Of a stretch of DNA of 64,000 nucleotides, positions 52,418 to 61,723 are shown piece by piece. The notes under the pieces were generated by a model. It saw only the letters and a list, made by a program, of their open reading frames with translations. It was not told the origin of the DNA and did no database searches. Source of the DNA: Alkaliphilus oremlandii OhILAs (GTDB taxonomy: Bacteria; Bacillota; Clostridia; Peptostreptococcales; Natronincolaceae); assembly GCF_000018325.1 (NCBI RefSeq), contig NC_009922.1, forward strand, positions 372,001-436,000, in the 5' to 3' direction. A program made the translations under genes and the position numbers. Within the stretch, counting starts at the first letter, position 1; the number at the start of each line of letters is the position of its first letter.

Positions 52418-52431
52418 GTGGAGATCTCCAC
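52418..52431. repeat. 14-base perfect palindrome before the permease gene
   Basis: GTGGAGATCTCCAC at 52418-52431 sits in the 118-base gap between the deaminase and permease genes. It could be an operator or a short hairpin; no regulator can be named. Confidence 0.5.
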
Positions 52432-52475
52432 AGACACAAATTAATATAATGATTCCTAAAAGGGAGGTTTAATTA

Positions 52476-53801
52476 ATGAGTGTGAATACGAGTAAGGAAG
52501 CCAGTTTTCTAGAAAGGCAATTTAAGTTAAGTGTGCATAAAACCAATGTTAAAACAGAGGTTATTGCCGGTATTACAACCTTTATGACCATGGCCTATAT
52601 TTTAATTGTAAACCCATTGATTCTATCCGATGCTGGAATGGATTTTGGTGCGGTATTTACTGCAACAGCCCTGTCAGCAGCCATTGCAACCTTTATGATG
52701 GCATTTTTAGCAAATCTTCCATTTGCATTAGCTCCTGGTATGGGACTGAATGCTTTCTTTGCTTACACCGTAGTAATAGGGATGGGGTATTCCTGGGAAT
52801 TTGCTTTAACTGCAGTATTGTTTGAAGGGATAATATTTATTGGAATGTCCTTCTTTAATGTTAGGGAAGCAATCATCAATAGTATTCCGATGAACCTAAA
52901 GCATTCGGTTTCCGTTGGTATCGGACTATTTATCGCTTTTATTGGTCTTGCCAATGCTGGGGTCGTCGTGTCTGGAGGCGGGACCATCATTGGTTTAGGA
53001 GAAATTACTGCGCCGGCGCCAATCCTAGCTTTAATCGGTATCATTGTTACAGGATTTTTATTAGCAAAGGGAATCAAGGGTGCGCTGTTGCTGGGGATCG
53101 TTATTACGACCATTATCGGGATCCCCATGGGCGTTACCACATTGCCAGAGCAATTAAAATTTATCAGTATGCCACCAAGTCTATCGCCCATATTCTTTAA
53201 ATTCGATTTTTCACAGATTTTTAGCCTTGATATGCTAATCGTTTTATTCTCCTTCCTGTTTGTGGATATCTTCGATACAGTAGGAACTTTGGTTGGCGTA
53301 TCCTCCAAGGCAGATATGTTGGATAAGGAAGGAAGAGTTCCAAATGTAAAGCAAGCCTTATTATCTGACGCTGTAGGAACAACCATAGGGGCCTGTCTCG
53401 GAACCAGTACAGTAACGACTTTCGTAGAAAGTGCTGCTGGGGTTTCAGAAGGTGGAAGAACAGGATTAACTGCTTTAACAACAGCAGGAATGTTCGTCCT
53501 TGCTCTATTATTCTCACCATTATTTATCATGATACCAGGTGCAGCAACGGCACCGGCTCTAGTAATCGTCGGTCTGTTTATGATGTCACCGATTAAGAAA
53601 ATAGAACTGGATGATGTTACAGAAGCAATCCCTGCATTTCTAACGATTATCATGATGCCTTTTGCATACAGTATCGCCGAAGGGATTGTATTCGGTATGG
53701 TTTCTTACGTTTTGATCAACGCTCTAACAGGAAAGTGGAAGAAGATTTCTCCTGTTATGTTGATTCTAGCAATCTTATTTGTCCTCAAATTTATCATCTA
53801 G
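52476..53801 (+). CDS. AzgA-family purine permease (NCS2)
   Basis: A 441-residue membrane protein with about twelve to fourteen helices. AzgA/PbuG-type marks: EVIAGITTFMTMAYILIVNP near 30, NLPFALAPGMGLNAFFAYTV near 90, FLFVDIFDTVGTLVGVSSKA near 265, and TSTVTTFVESAAGVSEGGRT near 310. The family imports adenine, guanine and hypoxanthine with protons. AAAGGGAGG precedes the ATG. It supplies the substrates of the surrounding purine enzymes. Confidence 0.93.
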   Translation: MSVNTSKEASFLERQFKLSVHKTNVKTEVIAGITTFMTMAYILIVNPLILSDAGMDFGAVFTATALSAAIATFMMAFLANLPFALAPGMGLNAFFAYTVVIGMGYSWEFALTAVLFEGIIFIGMSFFNVREAIINSIPMNLKHSVSVGIGLFIAFIGLANAGVVVSGGGTIIGLGEITAPAPILALIGIIVTGFLLAKGIKGALLLGIVITTIIGIPMGVTTLPEQLKFISMPPSLSPIFFKFDFSQIFSLDMLIVLFSFLFVDIFDTVGTLVGVSSKADMLDKEGRVPNVKQALLSDAVGTTIGACLGTSTVTTFVESAAGVSEGGRTGLTALTTAGMFVLALLFSPLFIMIPGAATAPALVIVGLFMMSPIKKIELDDVTEAIPAFLTIIMMPFAYSIAEGIVFGMVSYVLINALTGKWKKISPVMLILAILFVLKFII

Positions 53802-53824
53802 AATTAAAGTGATTCAGCGGCAGC

Positions 53825-53867
53825 ACAATTCTGATCCCTACCGACGAAAGGGAGTGATCAGAATTGT
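53825..53867 (+). repeat. Intercistronic inverted repeat after the permease gene
   Basis: ACAATTCTGATC (53825-53836) pairs perfectly with GATCAGAATTGT (53856-53867), with CCCT/AGGG inside. No T run follows. Confidence 0.6.
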
Positions 53868-53995
53868 AGGCCCTGGACACAAGAAACTATTGGAATATGT
53901 AATATTAACAATAAAAAATAAGTATATAAGTGGATTATATATTTGTTTCTTATGGTTAAGTTACATCATAAAATTATTGAGTAAGGGGTGGGCAT

Positions 53996-55330
53996 ATGAG
54001 ATTGTTGATTCAGAATGGTACCATAGTGACGATGAACGCAGGAAGAGAAATATTGAAGGGCGATCTATTAATTGAGGGAGATGAGATCAAAGAAGTCGGC
54101 GGTACAATTGATATCGAAGCAGATCATAGGATCGATGCAACAGGAAAAGTGGTAATACCAGGATTGATACAGACCCATATACATCTTACGCAAACCTTAT
54201 ACCGCGGTCAGGCAGACGATTTAGAGCTGTTAGATTGGCTCAAGAAAAGGGTGTGGCCTTTAGAAGGGTCTCACACTGCTGAATCCAACCATATATCGGC
54301 AAAGCTAGGCATTGCAGAGTTGATCAAGGGAGGAACTACATCCATTATCGATATGGAAGCGGTGCACCATACAGAACCAGCAATCGAAGCCATCTACGAA
54401 AGTTGCATCAGAGCCATGACGGGTAAATGCATGATGGATTATGGCGATGGTGTACCGAAGAGTATCATGGAAAATACAGAGGATTCCATCAAAGAGAGTT
54501 TAAGAATACTAAAAACTTGGCATGGGAAGGGAAATGGTAGAATTCAATACGCATTTGCACCACGCTTTGTGGTTTCTTGTACAGAGGAGCTTTTGATTAA
54601 AGTTCGAGACTTAGCCAAGGAATATGATGTGGCAGTCCATACCCATGCATCGGAAAATAGAGGAGAAATAGAGCTGGTGCAACAGGATCGCGGTATGAGA
54701 AACATCCAATATCTACATAAGCTAGGACTGACCGGAAAAAAATTGATTTTAGCTCATTGTATTTGGCTGGACGATGAAGAGATGCGGATCTTAGCGGATA
54801 CAGGGACCCATATTGTTCATTGTCCCAGCTCCAATATGAAGCTGGCTTCGGGAATCGCCAAAATACCAGAGCTTTTGGAAATGGGTGCCAATGTTTCCAT
54901 CGGCGCAGATGGAGCACCTTGCAACAACAATTTGGATATATTTAAAGAGATGAGTGCAGCGGCGCTGATTCAAAAGGCGAGACTGCTAAGTCCTACAGTG
55001 ATGCCAGCACAGCAGGTTTTTGAAATGGCAACATTAGGTGGTGCAAAAGCATTGGGCATGGGCGATCGATTAGGAAGTTTAGAGAAGGGTAAAAAAGCAG
55101 ATCTTGCTATTGTGAATTTGGATCAATTACACTCTACACCGAGCGTGGAAGTCGATATCGTTTCCCAGCTGGTCTATGCAGCAAAGGCATCCGACGTAGA
55201 AACGACGATTATCGATGGGAAGGTAGTGATGGAAAATAGAAAGCTGATCACCTTAAATGAAAAAACAATCAAAGAAGAAGCAAATCGCCTAATTAAACAA
55301 CAAATCAGCTTAGCAGGGGTTCAAAAGTAA
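53996..55330 (+). CDS. Amidohydrolase-family deaminase, probably guanine/8-oxoguanine type
   Basis: A 444-residue metal deaminase of the TrzN/AtzA/SsnA/guanine-deaminase group: TGKVVIPGLIQTHIHLTQTL (HxH), HTHASENRGEIELV near 220, LAHCIWLDDEEM near 255, HCPSSNMKLASGIAKIPEL and GADGAPCNNNLDIF (metal Asp). The family includes guanine, 8-oxoguanine, deoxyadenosine and S-adenosylhomocysteine deaminases. In this setting guanine to xanthine is the expected step; 4-aminoimidazole is an alternative. AAGGGGTGG precedes the ATG. Confidence 0.88.
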   Translation: MRLLIQNGTIVTMNAGREILKGDLLIEGDEIKEVGGTIDIEADHRIDATGKVVIPGLIQTHIHLTQTLYRGQADDLELLDWLKKRVWPLEGSHTAESNHISAKLGIAELIKGGTTSIIDMEAVHHTEPAIEAIYESCIRAMTGKCMMDYGDGVPKSIMENTEDSIKESLRILKTWHGKGNGRIQYAFAPRFVVSCTEELLIKVRDLAKEYDVAVHTHASENRGEIELVQQDRGMRNIQYLHKLGLTGKKLILAHCIWLDDEEMRILADTGTHIVHCPSSNMKLASGIAKIPELLEMGANVSIGADGAPCNNNLDIFKEMSAAALIQKARLLSPTVMPAQQVFEMATLGGAKALGMGDRLGSLEKGKKADLAIVNLDQLHSTPSVEVDIVSQLVYAAKASDVETTIIDGKVVMENRKLITLNEKTIKEEANRLIKQQISLAGVQK

Positions 55331-55379
55331 ATTCTTTCACGGGTGTTTAACGTAAATCGGAGGGAAACCTTCTTTTTAA

Positions 55380-55414
55380 GCACTTGAAATTTTAAGCAGT
55401 TTTTAAAATTGAGT
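55380..55414 (+). repeat. Strong hairpin between the deaminase and hydroxylase genes
   Basis: GCACT plus AATTTTAA (55380-55395) pairs with TTAAAATT plus AGTGC (55401-55414), with a small internal bulge. It has no T run directly after it, though a T-rich stretch occurs 35 bases later. Confidence 0.6.
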
Positions 55415-55483
55415 GCGACATAAAGTTTGTGAGCGGGAGCGAGCAAATTTTATTTTTTCTAAGGAAGTTAGGGGGGGACGAAT

Positions 55484-56371
55484 TTGGTAGAAAAGGTAAT
55501 AAAGGCAGAAGGTCTAGAGGAGGTATTGGACCTACTCCATCAACATAGGGCAGAAGCGAAACTGATCGCAGGGGGAACGGATATTATCATTCAGCTAAGA
55601 AATGGGAAGATAAAGCCAAAGGTATTGATTGATATTTCAGGTATCCAAGAACTGCGGTATATCAAAGAAAAGGACGGATTGATAGAAATTGGTGCAGGAA
55701 CCACCTTCAGAGACTTGGAAGAAAGTTTTGATATAAAGAAGAAGCTGACAGGACTATGGAAGGCTGCAAAAATGGTAGGGTCCCCTCAGATTCGAGCTAC
55801 TGCAACGGTAGGAGGGAATATTTGCAACGGATCTCCCGCTGCGGATATGGTGCCGCCCCTCCTTTCTCTAGAGGCGATCGCTACGATCCAAGGTTTGGAA
55901 AAGATCAGAGAAGTAAGTCTCAAGGATCTATTTGTTGGAAAAGGAAAAGTTGCTCTAGAGCCCGATGAAATCATGACCTCTGTAAGGTTTAAGACCCTTG
56001 AAGAAGGCTGTGGCTTTAGCTTTAGCAAGTTGGGTCTTAGAAAAGCTTTAGCGATTTCTAGAATCTGCACTGCTGTCATGGTTCAATTAGGTGAGGATGG
56101 CATGGTGGAGGATATTAGAATCTCCAATGGCTCCTTGGGAGAATATGGGCTTCGAGAAAAAACCGTAGAAGAATTCTATCTGCAAAAAAGAATCACGGAA
56201 CAAACTATGGCAGAAGGTTTAAATATATTAAGAAATTCCATCCATGAGAGATTACATGGTAGGAGTAGCTTGCCATATAAAATTGAAGCCATCGAGGGAA
56301 CCTTTATGGAAGCCATGAAGGATGCTGTGGCAATGGCACAGCGGGAAAGGCTATGTGCATGTTCGAACTAG
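55484..56371 (+). CDS. Molybdenum hydroxylase FAD subunit (xanthine dehydrogenase-like)
   Basis: A 295-residue FAD-binding subunit of the xanthine dehydrogenase/CO dehydrogenase CutM type. The FAD loops are visible: KLIAGGTDIIIQLRNGK near 27 and TATVGGNICNGSPAADMVPP near 105. It passes electrons from the iron-sulfur subunit to the acceptor. TTG start after GGGGGGG. First of four consecutive hydroxylase genes in the order FAD, FeS, large-N, large-C. The 33-kDa size matches NdhF-like subunits. Confidence 0.92.
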   Translation: MVEKVIKAEGLEEVLDLLHQHRAEAKLIAGGTDIIIQLRNGKIKPKVLIDISGIQELRYIKEKDGLIEIGAGTTFRDLEESFDIKKKLTGLWKAAKMVGSPQIRATATVGGNICNGSPAADMVPPLLSLEAIATIQGLEKIREVSLKDLFVGKGKVALEPDEIMTSVRFKTLEEGCGFSFSKLGLRKALAISRICTAVMVQLGEDGMVEDIRISNGSLGEYGLREKTVEEFYLQKRITEQTMAEGLNILRNSIHERLHGRSSLPYKIEAIEGTFMEAMKDAVAMAQRERLCACSN

Positions 56372-56382
56372 GGGGGATTTAG

Positions 56383-56859
56383 GTGAAGGAAATCATTTTA
56401 AATGTGAACGGCGTCAATCATAGGATAGACATCCACGAGGAGGATCGGCTTATTGATGTTTTAAGAGAAAAACTATACCTTACAGGAACGAAAGAAGGCT
56501 GCGGCGAAGGGGAATGTGGTGCCTGTACGGTAATCATAGATGGCGAAACTGTAAATGCCTGTATGATCCTAGCCTTTCAAGGGGAAGGCAGAAAAATCAT
56601 CACCATTGAAGGGTTGAATCGAAATGACGGGCTCCATCCAATACAACAGGCTTTCTTAGAGGAAGGAGCTGTGCAATGTGGCTTTTGTATTCCTGGCATG
56701 GTTCTTTCTGCAAAGGTTGTTTTAGATAAAAACCCTTCACCGAGTAGAGGTGAAATCAGAGAATCTATTTCTGGAAACCTCTGTAGGTGTACGGGATATA
56801 ACAAGATTGTGGATGCCATAGAAAGAGCAAGTCGCCTTTTAAAGGAGGAAAGCTTATGA
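56383..56859 (+). CDS. Molybdenum hydroxylase iron-sulfur subunit
   Basis: A 158-residue subunit with two [2Fe-2S] clusters: plant-type motif EGCGEGECGACTV near 40 with a further Cys at NACMI, and the C-terminal set CGFCIPGMV and GNLCRCTGYNKI. GTG start after GGGGGG. Its last codons overlap the ATG of the next gene by 4 bases. It carries electrons from the molybdenum site to FAD. Confidence 0.95.
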   Translation: MKEIILNVNGVNHRIDIHEEDRLIDVLREKLYLTGTKEGCGEGECGACTVIIDGETVNACMILAFQGEGRKIITIEGLNRNDGLHPIQQAFLEEGAVQCGFCIPGMVLSAKVVLDKNPSPSRGEIRESISGNLCRCTGYNKIVDAIERASRLLKEESL

Positions 56860-58112
56860 AAACCTTAGAGGTGGTGGGAAAGAGTATTATTCGAGTCGAT
56901 GGTTTGTCCAAGGTGAAGGGAAGAGCCATCTATCCAGATGATATATTGATGGAAGGAATGTGCTATGGTAAAACCTTAAGATCCACGAAACCCCATGCCT
57001 ATATAAAGGTGGATACAAGTAAAGCGGAGTCCATGGAAGGTGTCCTCAGAATATTTACGGCGAAGGATGTGCCTACCAATAGCCACGGCGTTTTGTTTAA
57101 GGACCATGAAGTATTTTGTAGTAAAAAGGTACGTAGAATAGGAGACCCCATTGCCCTCGTTGTGGCCACCAGCAAGAGAATTGCAGAGATGGCCATGGAT
57201 CAAATAGCGGTGGTATACACGGAGATAGAGGCTGTATTCGACCCCATCACCGCCATGAAGGAGGATGCTCCAAAGGTCCATGATGTGGACAATATTGCGC
57301 ACCATTGTAAAATTAGAAAAGGGAATGTGGAGGAAGGATTTAAAAAGTCTGTAGTCATTGTGGAGGACGAATACCGAAGTGCCATGGTGGATCATGCATT
57401 TTTACAGACGGAAGCGGGAGTCGCCTACATAGAGGATGGAAAGATCGTGGTCTGTGCGGCAACCCAGTATACCCATTTCGACCAAGAAGAAATAGCGGAA
57501 GCATTAAATGTACCGAAGGAAGATGTGAAGGTAATCAACCCAGCCGTCGGTGGCGCATTCGGTGGCAGAGAGGATTTAACTCTTCAAATTCATATTGCCC
57601 TTGCAGCAAAGGAGCTAAAAAGACCGGTTAAGATGGTGTATTCCAGAAGTGAATCCTTTGTTGCTCACTGTAAAAGACATCCCATGATCATGCGATATAA
57701 AACGGGGGCGGATCAAAATGGGATGCTACTAGCCATGGAGGCAGAAATTATTGCAGACACAGGTGCCTACGCATCTTGGGTAAATAATGTGGTAAGAAAG
57801 GCAACGACCCATGCTACTGGTCCCTATGAAATACCCAATGTGAAGGTGGACGGATACGGTGTATATACCAATAACCCGTTTGCAGGGGCCATGAGAGGAT
57901 TTGGTGCAGCTCAAACACCAATTGCTCACGAGCTACAGATGGATAAACTGGCAGAGAAACTGAATATGGACCCAATTTCAATTCGGATTAAGAATGGCTT
58001 CCGTGTAGGCTCTATAACGGCCACGGGTCAGATTCTACATGAAAGTGTTCCTTTCATAAAATGTATGGAAGCTGTAGCCAAGTCTCTAAATATCTTGGGG
58101 GAGGTAGAGTGA
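56856..58112 (+). CDS. Molybdenum hydroxylase large subunit, N-terminal half (NdhL-like)
   Basis: A 418-residue protein equal to the first half of a xanthine dehydrogenase molybdenum subunit: IIRVDGLSKVKGRAIYPDDI, VVYTEIEAVFDP, QTEAGVAYIEDGKI, the glycine-rich GGAFGGREDL near 228 and NPFAGAMRGFGAAQ near 345. It stops at 58110-58112 and the second half starts in the next frame at once (TGATG overlap) with its own ribosome site. A split at this inter-domain point is known from the selenium-containing nicotinate dehydrogenase of Eubacterium barkeri. The substrate is more likely hypoxanthine or another purine here. Confidence 0.9.
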   Translation: MKTLEVVGKSIIRVDGLSKVKGRAIYPDDILMEGMCYGKTLRSTKPHAYIKVDTSKAESMEGVLRIFTAKDVPTNSHGVLFKDHEVFCSKKVRRIGDPIALVVATSKRIAEMAMDQIAVVYTEIEAVFDPITAMKEDAPKVHDVDNIAHHCKIRKGNVEEGFKKSVVIVEDEYRSAMVDHAFLQTEAGVAYIEDGKIVVCAATQYTHFDQEEIAEALNVPKEDVKVINPAVGGAFGGREDLTLQIHIALAAKELKRPVKMVYSRSESFVAHCKRHPMIMRYKTGADQNGMLLAMEAEIIADTGAYASWVNNVVRKATTHATGPYEIPNVKVDGYGVYTNNPFAGAMRGFGAAQTPIAHELQMDKLAEKLNMDPISIRIKNGFRVGSITATGQILHESVPFIKCMEAVAKSLNILGEVE

Positions 58113-59098
58113 TGAAAAGGAGAGGAACTGGCATCGGCAGTATTATGTACGGTACGGGGTATGGCAACGGATTCCCAGATGTTTCAAAGGCGGTTGCAGA
58201 GCTTTGTATGGATGGCAGGGTAGCCATCTATGTGGGTGCTACAGAGGTTGGCCAAGGAGCAAAAACCATCATGAGCCAAATTCCGGCAGAAGCGTTGGGC
58301 ATAGCAGTAGAAGATATTGTATTCATTTGCGAAGATTCTAGCATAACTCCAGACGCAGGAACGGCAGCAGCCAGCAGACAGACCTATAACACTGGAAATG
58401 CGATTAAAATTGCAGCGGAAAATTTAAGAGAGCAAATATTGGTGAAGTCCAAGGAAGCCTTAGGTCTGAATACGACGGTGGGCTTGGACATCAAGGGGGG
58501 CAGGGTTTTTATTAAAAGCTTCCCTAGTAAAACCATCACCCTAAAGGAATTAGGAGAGATGCTCAAGGCGCAGCCCCTTAGAGCAGAGGGACAATTTACC
58601 GCACAAACGACACAGATCGATACGGAGACTGGGCAAGGGGCGCCTTATTGGCCCTATACCTTTAGTGTTTACGGTATTGAAGTTGAAGTGGATACGAATA
58701 CGGGTATTGTAGAGATCCTTCATGCCGTTTGCGCACAGGATGTGGGTAGAGCCATCAATCCTAGATTGATAGAAGGACAAATGGATGGGGGCTTTGCCAT
58801 GGGTCTTGGTTACGCCATCTTTGAAGATTTAAACCTCCAAAAAGGAGCGATTCGAAATAATGCCTTCAGCAGCTATTTGATTCCTACCGCCATGGATGTT
58901 CCAGAGCTAGAGAAAATTATAATAGAGGACCCGGAGTCCACGGGACCATTTGGTGCAAAGGGCATTGGAGAACCTGTGATGCTCGGTGTTGCGCCGGCAA
59001 TTTTAAATGCCATATACAATGCCACCGGTGTAAGAATCAACGAAATACCAGTGACCCCAGATATCGTTTTAAAGGCCTTGAAGGAAAAACCAATTTAG
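58112..59098 (+). CDS. Molybdenum hydroxylase large subunit, C-terminal half (NdhM-like)
   Basis: A 328-residue protein equal to the second half of the molybdenum subunit: KRRGTGIGSIMYGTGYGNGF at the start, GATEVGQGAKT (molybdopterin contact), TAAASRQTYNTGNAI, and near the C-terminus GAKGIGEPVMLG with the catalytic Glu. ATG at 58112 follows GGGGAGG at 6 bases. With the upstream half it completes one active site. YqeC and MocA encoded downstream suggest that the site carries labile selenium and a cytidylated cofactor; that is inference. Confidence 0.9.
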   Translation: MKRRGTGIGSIMYGTGYGNGFPDVSKAVAELCMDGRVAIYVGATEVGQGAKTIMSQIPAEALGIAVEDIVFICEDSSITPDAGTAAASRQTYNTGNAIKIAAENLREQILVKSKEALGLNTTVGLDIKGGRVFIKSFPSKTITLKELGEMLKAQPLRAEGQFTAQTTQIDTETGQGAPYWPYTFSVYGIEVEVDTNTGIVEILHAVCAQDVGRAINPRLIEGQMDGGFAMGLGYAIFEDLNLQKGAIRNNAFSSYLIPTAMDVPELEKIIIEDPESTGPFGAKGIGEPVMLGVAPAILNAIYNATGVRINEIPVTPDIVLKALKEKPI

Positions 59099-59100
59099 TG

Positions 59101-59109
59101 TGGTATAAT
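59101..59109 (+). promoter_or_regulatory. Possible internal extended -10 promoter
   Basis: TGGTATAAT at 59101-59109, just after the hydroxylase stop codon, with a weak TTGAAG at 59078. It would let the second adenine deaminase and the cofactor genes be transcribed separately. Confidence 0.4.
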
Positions 59110-59141
59110 ACTATAAATTGCGATAGAGGGAGGTCGATGAA

Positions 59142-60860
59142 GTGAAGGAAGTAATTAAAAAGAGAATTGATATTGCTGCTGGAAGAATAAAGTCTAGTCT
59201 AGTGCTGAAAAATGGAAAAATCGTCAATGTTTTTTCCGGTGAAATCATAGATGGAGACATTGCTATAGAAGAAGGTACAATCGTTGGCATCGGTAAATAT
59301 GAAGGTTTAGAAGAGATCGACTTAAAAGGAAAGTATGTCTCCCCCGGATTTATTGATGGCCACGTTCATATTGAATCTTCCATGGCAACGCCTTCGGAGT
59401 TTGCCAAGGCTATTATTCCTAGAGGAACCACAACGATCATTGCAGATCCCCATGAAATTGCCAATGTATGTGGTATGAGTGGAATCGAATACATCTTAGA
59501 ATCCAGCAAGAATATACCACTGAACGTGTACGTAATGCTGCCATCCTGCGTGCCAGCCACTACCTTTGAAAATTCAGGAGCTATTTTAAAAGCGGAAGAT
59601 TTGAAACAGCTAATTGACCATGAAAGCGTATTGGGATTAGGGGAGCTCATGGATTATCCAAATGTGATTCAAGGAGAAGACGGCATTCTCGATAAACTGG
59701 TCATGGCAGAGGGAAAGGTCATCGATGGCCACGGTCCAGTCATAAAAGATAAAGAATTGAATGCATACGTTGTATCGGGTATTAGAACGGAGCATGAATG
59801 CTCCACAGCAGAAGAAATGCTGGATCGATTGAGGCTGGGAATGTATATCTTAATCCGAGAAGGCTCTGCTGCCCGTAATCTAAAGGAACTAATAAAAGCA
59901 GTGAACCAAGACAATGTGGGAAGATGCCTTTTATGTGCAGATGATAAACATCCAGAGGATATCCTTTTAAACGGTCATATCGATCATAATATCCGATTGG
60001 CTGTGGAAGCAGGTATTTCTCCTGTGAATGCCATTCGAATGGCAACTCTGAACGCTGCGCAATGCTATGGTTTAAAAAACTTGGGTGCCATCGCACCGGG
60101 ATACGATGCAGATATTGTAATTCTAGAGGATTTACAAAAATTTAAAGTAGATGCTGTATTTAAAAAAGGGAATTTGGTTGCAAAGGAGCATAAAGCTTTA
60201 TTTACATTAACTCCAGAGGATCACTCCAAGGTTATGGATACTGTGAACATAAAATCTGTGGCAGAAGCAGATTTGAAAATAAAATTAAAATCCAATCAGG
60301 TTCATGTAATAAGATTGCTTCCCCATAGCCTGGTTACAAAAAAGGTTGTAAGGGAAGTTGAAATCGAGGATGGATTTTTTAAATATAGCGATCATACAGA
60401 TATTTTAAAGTTAGCCGTAGTGGAAAGACATAAAGCTACTGGAAATATCGGTTTGGGATTCGTAGAGAACTTCAAGCTAAAGGGCGGCGCCATAGCATCC
60501 ACCATCGGTCACGACTCCCATAATTTAATTGTAATCGGAGACAACGATGGGGATATTATAGCAGCCATTGAAGAAGTGGTAAAAGTAGGAGGTGGTATCA
60601 CCATTGCAGCTGACGGTCAGATTCTGAAAACCCTAGAGCTTCCAATTGCTGGTCTCATGTCAAAGGAGCCAATTGAGAAAATCAACGGAGACTTGGGTGA
60701 GATGCTGGAAATTGCCTACGAAAAACTAGGCGTCAATAGAGAGATTGAGCCATTTATGACATTGGCATTTTTGGCCCTGCCAGTCATACCGGATGTAAAG
60801 CTAACGGATATGGGACTATTTGATGTTCAAAGCTTTCAATTTATAGATTTAGAGGCATAG
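59142..60860 (+). CDS. ade: Adenine deaminase
   Basis: A 572-residue enzyme of the normal Ade length and pattern: DGHVHIESSM (His74, His76), ADPHEIANVCG, LGLGELMDYPNVI, DGHGPV with His197, TEHECSTAEE and CADDKHPEDI. It converts adenine to hypoxanthine and ammonia. GTG start after GAGGGAGG. All key residues that are altered in the paralogue at 50549 are standard here. It feeds the hydroxylase encoded just upstream. Confidence 0.95.
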   Translation: MKEVIKKRIDIAAGRIKSSLVLKNGKIVNVFSGEIIDGDIAIEEGTIVGIGKYEGLEEIDLKGKYVSPGFIDGHVHIESSMATPSEFAKAIIPRGTTTIIADPHEIANVCGMSGIEYILESSKNIPLNVYVMLPSCVPATTFENSGAILKAEDLKQLIDHESVLGLGELMDYPNVIQGEDGILDKLVMAEGKVIDGHGPVIKDKELNAYVVSGIRTEHECSTAEEMLDRLRLGMYILIREGSAARNLKELIKAVNQDNVGRCLLCADDKHPEDILLNGHIDHNIRLAVEAGISPVNAIRMATLNAAQCYGLKNLGAIAPGYDADIVILEDLQKFKVDAVFKKGNLVAKEHKALFTLTPEDHSKVMDTVNIKSVAEADLKIKLKSNQVHVIRLLPHSLVTKKVVREVEIEDGFFKYSDHTDILKLAVVERHKATGNIGLGFVENFKLKGGAIASTIGHDSHNLIVIGDNDGDIIAAIEEVVKVGGGITIAADGQILKTLELPIAGLMSKEPIEKINGDLGEMLEIAYEKLGVNREIEPFMTLAFLALPVIPDVKLTDMGLFDVQSFQFIDLEA

Positions 60861-60910
60861 AGCTTATAATCAATAGAAATACGAAGCCATTATATTTTAA
60901 GGAGCATAGT

Positions 60911-61723
60911 ATGAAAATAAAAGAAGCTTTAAAATTAAATGATCCAATTTTAATTACATTCATTGGTGGTGGTGGAAAAACCACCACCCTTTTTCGTTTG
61001 GGAGAAGAGCTTTCAGCAGAAGAGCAGCCGATCCTCTTGACGACAACCACCAGTATATTGATGCCGCCACCCTCTGCCTACGATCTCGCCATCGTTACAG
61101 AAGATGTGGCAGAGGCTATACGTCAGGTAAGAAATAATGAAAACAAAGGAAGAATTTTATTGGGAAAAAATATTACGACAGAAAACAAGCTGAAGGGTTT
61201 TTTACCAGAGGAAATGGATAGAATCTATAAAGAGAATAGAGAAAGATGGTTCTTGGTGGAAGGTGATGGGTCCAACGGTAGAAGCTTAAAAATACCAGAA
61301 GACCACGAACCTCAAGTACCCTCCTTCAGCAGTATCACCGTAATCTTAATCGGTGCAGATATTCTGGGAAAGGAAATAAACAAGGAAAATGTCCACCGAC
61401 ACCATTTAATCCAACCTTTGACACAGAGAACACAGCAATATGTGGATAAAAGCTTAATTTTCGATTTAATTTCTCATCCCTTGGGGATAACAAAGGGAAT
61501 TCCGGAGGACAGCAAGAAAGTGATCTTATTTAATAAAATATCCACCCAAGGGAAAGAATCCTTAGAAATCCTTAGAGGGTTGTCCGAAGAAATGATTAAC
61601 GAAGGCAAAGACGCTCCCATACATCCCCAATGTAGGATTTCATCCATACTCTTAGGTGAAGTGCAAGATAAGGAACCCATTATAGAAATTGTAGGTGAGG
61701 ATAGATGGTCGGCATTATTTTAG
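60911..61723 (+). CDS. yqeC: YqeC-family selenium-hydroxylase accessory protein
   Basis: A 270-residue protein with an N-terminal P-loop (ITFIGGGGKTTTLFRLGEEL) and LTTTTSILMPP, then FLVEGDGSNGRSLKIPEDHE and IGADILGKEIN. This is the pattern of YqeC, a marker of selenium-dependent molybdenum hydroxylases and thought to act in making their selenium cofactor. YqeB, its usual companion, is not in the window. It overlaps mocA by 19 bases. AAGGAGC precedes the ATG. Confidence 0.9.
   Translation: MKIKEALKLNDPILITFIGGGGKTTTLFRLGEELSAEEQPILLTTTTSILMPPPSAYDLAIVTEDVAEAIRQVRNNENKGRILLGKNITTENKLKGFLPEEMDRIYKENRERWFLVEGDGSNGRSLKIPEDHEPQVPSFSSITVILIGADILGKEINKENVHRHHLIQPLTQRTQQYVDKSLIFDLISHPLGITKGIPEDSKKVILFNKISTQGKESLEILRGLSEEMINEGKDAPIHPQCRISSILLGEVQDKEPIIEIVGEDRWSALF

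Noticed and set aside
52763..53653. A 296-codon minus-strand ORF opposite the AzgA permease
   Set aside because: It is antisense to a clear permease, rich in Thr, Pro and Ile as expected from the complement of membrane codons, and has no family motif.
58061..58112. Frameshift error joining the two hydroxylase large-subunit genes
   Set aside because: The second half has its own ribosome site and ATG, the break falls at the inter-domain linker, and the same split is known in nicotinate dehydrogenase.
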